This document shows, in pieces, positions 59,764 to 64,000 of a stretch of DNA of 64,000 nucleotides; position 1 is the first letter of the stretch, and each line of letters opens with the position of its first letter. The notes under the pieces are model-generated. The model was given only the letters and a program-made list of their open reading frames with translations, did not search any database and was not told the origin of the DNA. Made by a program: the position numbers and the translations under genes. The stretch is from Wenzhouxiangella sp042310355 (GTDB lineage: Bacteria > Pseudomonadota > Gammaproteobacteria > Xanthomonadales > Wenzhouxiangellaceae), in the NCBI RefSeq assembly GCF_042310355.1, contig NZ_JBHJMR010000001.1:186001-250000 (forward strand), in the 5' to 3' direction.

Positions 59764-59902
59764 TAGGATTCAGGTTTCAGGGTTCAGGTTTCAGGTCGGC
59801 AACCGGAGGAATGGGTGGGCGGCTGCGCCGCGAGACGGATGGCACCAACCTGAAACAAAGCCTACAAGCCCATGTTTTCCTGAACCCTGAAACCTGAAAC
59901 CT
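59764..59902 (+). repeat. Inverted-repeat element with TTTCAGG arms (element D) after the E1 gene
   Basis: Left arm 59764-59795 (AGGATTCAGGTTTCAGGGTT type) and right arm 59879-59902 (CTGAACCCTGAAACCTGAAA type). The core, 59796-59878, contains GGGCGGCTGCGCCGCGAGAC, the GCGGC hairpin shared with elements B and C; it is the shortest copy. Its right end supplies the last bases (TAG on the minus strand) of the next gene. Confidence 0.8.
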
Positions 59903-60629
59903 ACTCCGCCCGCGGTTGTCGCAACCAGGGATTGTCCAGCTCGGGCGCTTGCGGGCTTGCCCGTCCACAATCGCGGATCATTGGAACTGCCGACGACATC
60001 CCGGGATTGAAGGTCTCGCAGATCGTCGGAGGACGGATTCGTACGCAATAGGTTTGCCCGCTGGCGGTGACGAACCGGACATTGCGGCTGCCGTCCATGC
60101 CCTTCCATTGATCAATGGATGTACTGACCGTCCCCGTGTACTGGTTCAGCCAGCCCGGCTGCGAGGGCAGGGCGGGCGTTTCGTTGTACTGCAGTCCGTT
60201 GTCCCCAGCGTCCTGTTCGCTTTCGCGGCCGAGCGTCCGGGCGGCGTCGAGGAGCTGGGCCTGCATTCGATCGGCTGAGGCTGTTGCATCGGCCGGGACG
60301 GCTTCGGCCGGCGTTTCGGCCGGGGCGGATGACGCCAGCGCGGACTGCGCCGCATCCGCGGGTTCGGTTGCCTGGGGCTCTTGGGGCTGTTGCATTTGCT
60401 CGGGCGGCGATCGCTCCGCTTCCGGCTCCGGAAGTCCTTGCGGGGTTTCGGCCGCGCGCTCGGTGGGCCCGGGTGCGAGGTCGACGACCATCGTCGGGCG
60501 ATCGCGTCGGGGGGAGTCCTGGCGCGGTCCGGGCAGCGGCAGGAGCATCAGCGCCGCGTGCGCCAGCACCGACAGGGCCAGTACGGCCGCTGTCGGCCAG
60601 ATGCGTCGCTTGTCCCCGTTCGAGCCCAT
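59901..60629 (-). CDS. TonB-like membrane protein without a recognisable TonB C-terminal domain
   Basis: A 242-aa protein with a short cytoplasmic N-terminus, one membrane helix (IWPTAAVLALSVLAHAALML) and a long proline-, glutamate- and alanine-rich periplasmic linker (about residues 60-155) typical of TonB proteins. A C-terminal part of about 85 residues (PGWLNQYTGTVSTSIDQWKG, RFVTASGQTYCVRIRPPTI) with two or three cysteines does not look like the TonB CTD. The start is set at ATG 60629 (MGSNGDKRR); a 25-residue extension to 60704 overlaps the icd leader. It may be a specialised energy transducer or envelope protein. Its stop lies in element D. Confidence 0.55.
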   Translation of the reverse strand: MGSNGDKRRIWPTAAVLALSVLAHAALMLLPLPGPRQDSPRRDRPTMVVDLAPGPTERAAETPQGLPEPEAERSPPEQMQQPQEPQATEPADAAQSALASSAPAETPAEAVPADATASADRMQAQLLDAARTLGRESEQDAGDNGLQYNETPALPSQPGWLNQYTGTVSTSIDQWKGMDGSRNVRFVTASGQTYCVRIRPPTICETFNPGMSSAVPMIRDCGRASPQAPELDNPWLRQPRAE

Positions 60630-60693
60630 GTCCGGCAGCGAGTCGTGATTGAGCGATGGTAAACTAGCGGCTTTCGCGTTAAGAGGATGCAAG

Positions 60694-61947
<1,254 letters not shown>

Positions 61948-61950
61948 TCG

Positions 61951-62766
61951 GTGCCGGCAGCGCACGACGTTGCCGATACCCTCGAGGTCGGTCTGGTCCA
62001 GGCCGAGCTGGCCTGGCAGGATCCCGAAACCAATCGCCGCCGCCTGGCGGCGATGATGGACGCGCAGCCCGGCTGCCATCTCTACGTCATCCCCGAGACC
62101 TTTACCACCGGTTTTCTGGGAGATGCCGGTCTGGACGCCGAGACCATGGACGGGCCGAGCATCGCCTGGCTGCGCGAGCAGGCCCGCTCGCGCGGCGCGG
62201 CCATTGCCGGCTCCCTCGTCATCGGCAATGGCGAAGGGCGTCGCTTCAACCGCATGGTCTTCATGCCGCCCGATGCCGAACCGGTCTGTTACGACAAGCG
62301 ACATCGTTTCTCCTTCGGCGGCGAGGATGAGCGCTACACCGCCGGCGAGGGCCCGGTCGTGGCCGAATGGCGCGGCTGGCGCTTCGACCTGCAGGTCTGC
62401 TACGACCTGCGGTTCCCGGTCTGGTGCCGGAACAGCCGCGATTTCGACGTGCAGATCTTCGTCGCCAACTGGCCCGCGCCCCGGGCCGACCACTGGCGCA
62501 GCCTGCTCAAGGCCCGCGCGATCGAGAACCAGGCCTATGTCATCGGCGTCAACTGTTGCGGCCGTGACGGCAACGGCGTGAACTACGCGGGCGACACCGT
62601 GCTTCGCGGGCCGGACGGTCGGCGAATCGTGGAGTTGGGGGCGGCCGAGGAAAGCGCCCGGGTGTCGATGCGCCTTTCTCAGCTGCGCGACTTTCGAGAG
62701 GCGCTGCCCTTCCTGGCCGATGGCGACGATTTTCGCTTGGTTTCCGGTGTATTCAGAAAACGTTAA
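61951..62766 (+). CDS. Carbon-nitrogen hydrolase (omega-amidase/YafV-like nitrilase)
   Basis: A 271-aa nitrilase-superfamily enzyme with the catalytic Glu-Lys-Cys triad: E in VIPETFTTGF, K in YDKRHRFSF, and C in LQVCYDLRFPVW. Sequence style and length fit YafV/omega-amidase, which hydrolyses alpha-ketoglutaramate to 2-oxoglutarate, a natural partner of icd. A GTG start lies 3 bases after the icd stop, so they form an operon. Confidence 0.85.
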   Translation: MPAAHDVADTLEVGLVQAELAWQDPETNRRRLAAMMDAQPGCHLYVIPETFTTGFLGDAGLDAETMDGPSIAWLREQARSRGAAIAGSLVIGNGEGRRFNRMVFMPPDAEPVCYDKRHRFSFGGEDERYTAGEGPVVAEWRGWRFDLQVCYDLRFPVWCRNSRDFDVQIFVANWPAPRADHWRSLLKARAIENQAYVIGVNCCGRDGNGVNYAGDTVLRGPDGRRIVELGAAEESARVSMRLSQLRDFREALPFLADGDDFRLVSGVFRKR

Positions 62767-62785
62767 TTCTTTTTTAAATACGAGG

Positions 62786-62814
62786 TTGCTCGTACCCCGG
62801 CCTGCGGCTATACT
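62786..62814 (+). promoter_or_regulatory. Probable sigma70 promoter of the TonB receptor
   Basis: TTGCTC at 62786-62791 and TATACT at 62809-62814 with a 17-base spacer. The start codon is 39 bases downstream, and an AGGGAG segment lies between. This is the best-formed sigma70 pair in the window. Confidence 0.65.
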
Positions 62815-62852
62815 CCCTTAACCATTATGTAACTTCAGGGAGTAAGATAGGG

Positions 62853-64000
62853 ATGTTGACGCTAATCAGAAAGCGGCTGGTTCTCTCCAGCCTGTTGATT
62901 CTCTTCGCTTTACTGGGTCTGATCTGCGCCCCGGTCATGGCACAGGCCCAGGATCCCGAGACGGATCAGGATGTGGCCGAAGACGCGGCCGAAGACGAAG
63001 AAGAAGAGGAAGCAGCGGCTGATCTCGAACGTGTGCAGGTCACCGGTTCGCTGATTCGCCGCGCTGAATACAGTTCCACCTCGCCGGTTCAGGTCATCAA
63101 CGCGGAAACGCAGGCCCAGGTCGGCCAGGTCAGCACGGCCGAGTACCTGCAGCGCTCCAGCGTTGCGGCGGGTTCCACCCAGTTCAACAACACGTTCAAT
63201 GGTTTCGTGATCGAGGGTGGAACGGGCATCAACTCCCTTTCCCTGCGTGGACTGGGCGCCCAGCGCACCCTGGTCGTGCTCAATAACCGACGTCCGGGTC
63301 CGGCCGGCACGCGTGGCCAGGTCGGGGCTTTCGACCTCAACGTGATCCCTGAAGTCATTGTTCAGCGCATCGAGCTGCTCAAGGACGGCGCCTCGTCGAT
63401 CTACGGCTCCGACGCCGTTGCCGGCGTGGCCAACGTGATTACCCGCAAGAACCTGGACGGCGGCGAAGTTTCGCTGCAGATCAACCAGCCGGAAGAGTCG
63501 GGCGGTGCCGTCTACCAGGGTTCGGCCGGCTACGGCTGGAACTTTGAAAGCGGTAGCGTCGTCGTCGCCGCGGAGTACTTCTTCCAGGAAGAGCTCCGCC
63601 GCAGCGATCGCGATTTCCTCAGCTGCCCGGAAGACCTTTTCTGGGACGCCGAAGGTAATCGTATCGACCGTGAGGATCGCTCGGTCCTGGCCGGAACGGA
63701 TCTGGCCGGCTGCAACAACCTCTACGCGAATACCGTCATTGATGCCGCGTTCGGAGACCGCTACGTTCCGGCGCCCGATGGTCAGACCATTGGCCTGATT
63801 CCGGGCTACCGCCCGCGCGCAAATGGCCGTTACGACGATCCCGGTGGCCAGGCGTTCTATGAAGACCAGCTGAACTTCCCGTTCGCCAACACCGACATGG
63901 CGATCAATCGGCAGGAGCGCATGAGTGTGTACGGTTCCTCGGAGTTCAACCTCGACTTCGCAGGGGGCGTCACCTGGGACACCGAGTGGCTCTACAACAG
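62853..64000 (+). CDS. TonB-dependent receptor, N-terminal part (cut by the window edge)
   Basis: Frame is open from the ATG at 62853 to the window end (382 codons). It has a signal peptide (KRLVLSSLLILFALLGLICA, ending before QAQDPE), an acidic linker of repeated E and A, and the plug domain with DLERVQVTGSLIRRAEYSST, SLSLRGLGAQRTLVVLNNRR, LLKDGASSIYGSDAVAGVAN and a following barrel start. The RVTGSLIRR-type start is typical of receptors in Xanthomonadales and related groups. The ligand is unknown. A well-formed promoter lies upstream. Confidence 0.9.
   Translation, partial: MLTLIRKRLVLSSLLILFALLGLICAPVMAQAQDPETDQDVAEDAAEDEEEEEAAADLERVQVTGSLIRRAEYSSTSPVQVINAETQAQVGQVSTAEYLQRSSVAAGSTQFNNTFNGFVIEGGTGINSLSLRGLGAQRTLVVLNNRRPGPAGTRGQVGAFDLNVIPEVIVQRIELLKDGASSIYGSDAVAGVANVITRKNLDGGEVSLQINQPEESGGAVYQGSAGYGWNFESGSVVVAAEYFFQEELRRSDRDFLSCPEDLFWDAEGNRIDREDRSVLAGTDLAGCNNLYANTVIDAAFGDRYVPAPDGQTIGLIPGYRPRANGRYDDPGGQAFYEDQLNFPFANTDMAINRQERMSVYGSSEFNLDFAGGVTWDTEWLYN

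Overview
The window is a high-GC gammaproteobacterial chromosome segment. Gene orders typical of that class are present: rnc-era-recO-pdxJ; ffh with rpsP-rimM-trmD-rplS; amiC-mutL-miaA-hfq-hflX-hflK-hflC-purA; and serC-pheA-hisC-aroA-cmk-rpsA-ihfB-lapA-lapB. The mix of a NaChBac-type sodium channel, an OprC-type copper receptor, a bactofilin paired with an M23 peptidase, REP-like palindromes and a Xanthomonas-style TonB receptor makes me think of a Wenzhouxiangella-like (Chromatiales/Xanthomonadales border) marine or haloalkaline bacterium. That placement is an inference from gene content, not from a search. No tRNA, rRNA, CRISPR array, prophage or complete insertion sequence was seen.

Layout. 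1-3.4 kb: tail of a DUF4845 membrane protein, then rnc, era, recO, pdxJ. 3.4-8.3 kb: an orphan receiver-HPt protein head-to-head with a large AsmA/YdbH-like exported protein, then a CorB/CNNM-type membrane protein and YpjD on the minus strand. 8.3-11.9 kb: ffh and the ribosome-maturation operon, closed by a strong terminator. 11.9-13.2 kb: bactofilin and M23 peptidase (minus strand). 13.4-18.5 kb: an M49-like lipoprotein, htpG, the sodium channel and Hsp15. 18.6-22.4 kb: a DUF2946 protein, the copper TonB receptor and an MFS carrier. 22.5-27.4 kb (minus strand): a P-type cation ATPase, SlyD and AidB; then divergent nsrR. 28-37.5 kb: the amiC-to-purA cluster. 37.8-53.4 kb: serS, the aromatic/serine cluster through rpsA and ihfB, then lapA-lapB, two envelope-polysaccharide genes, an esterase and nfuA. 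53.4-54.6 kb is a gene-free nest of inverted repeats. 54.6-64 kb: two small c-type cytochromes, a secreted protein, glutaryl-CoA dehydrogenase, a fused alpha-beta 2-oxoacid dehydrogenase E1, a TonB-like stub, icd, an omega-amidase-like nitrilase, and the 5' part of a TonB-dependent receptor cut by the window edge.

The most unusual signal is not a protein. Eight gaps between housekeeping genes each hold a compact inverted-repeat element of about 140-340 bp. Its arms are built from short degenerate direct repeats: TTTACGG-type, TTTCAGG-type, TTCGAAATCCG-type, CCAAGCACCAATT-type or CACAGATGAA-type. The middle differs from copy to copy. Three TTTCAGG copies share a GCGGC hairpin. The TTTACGG copy and one TTTCAGG copy share the same pair of oppositely oriented GTAG/CTAC palindromes, and one TTCGAAATCCG copy carries a piece of the CCAAGCACC type. 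Arms and cores therefore look exchangeable. Several copies interrupt conserved operons (serC-pheA / hisC-aroA / cmk; amiC / mutL; purA / serS). I know of no name for this family. It is the best candidate here for something undescribed, probably a modular non-autonomous mobile element or a set of REP-like (REP = repetitive extragenic palindrome) elements.

Where an upstream in-frame extension existed, starts were moved to the codon supported by a ribosome binding site or the family's normal N-terminus. Calls on promoters and operators come from motif reading only.
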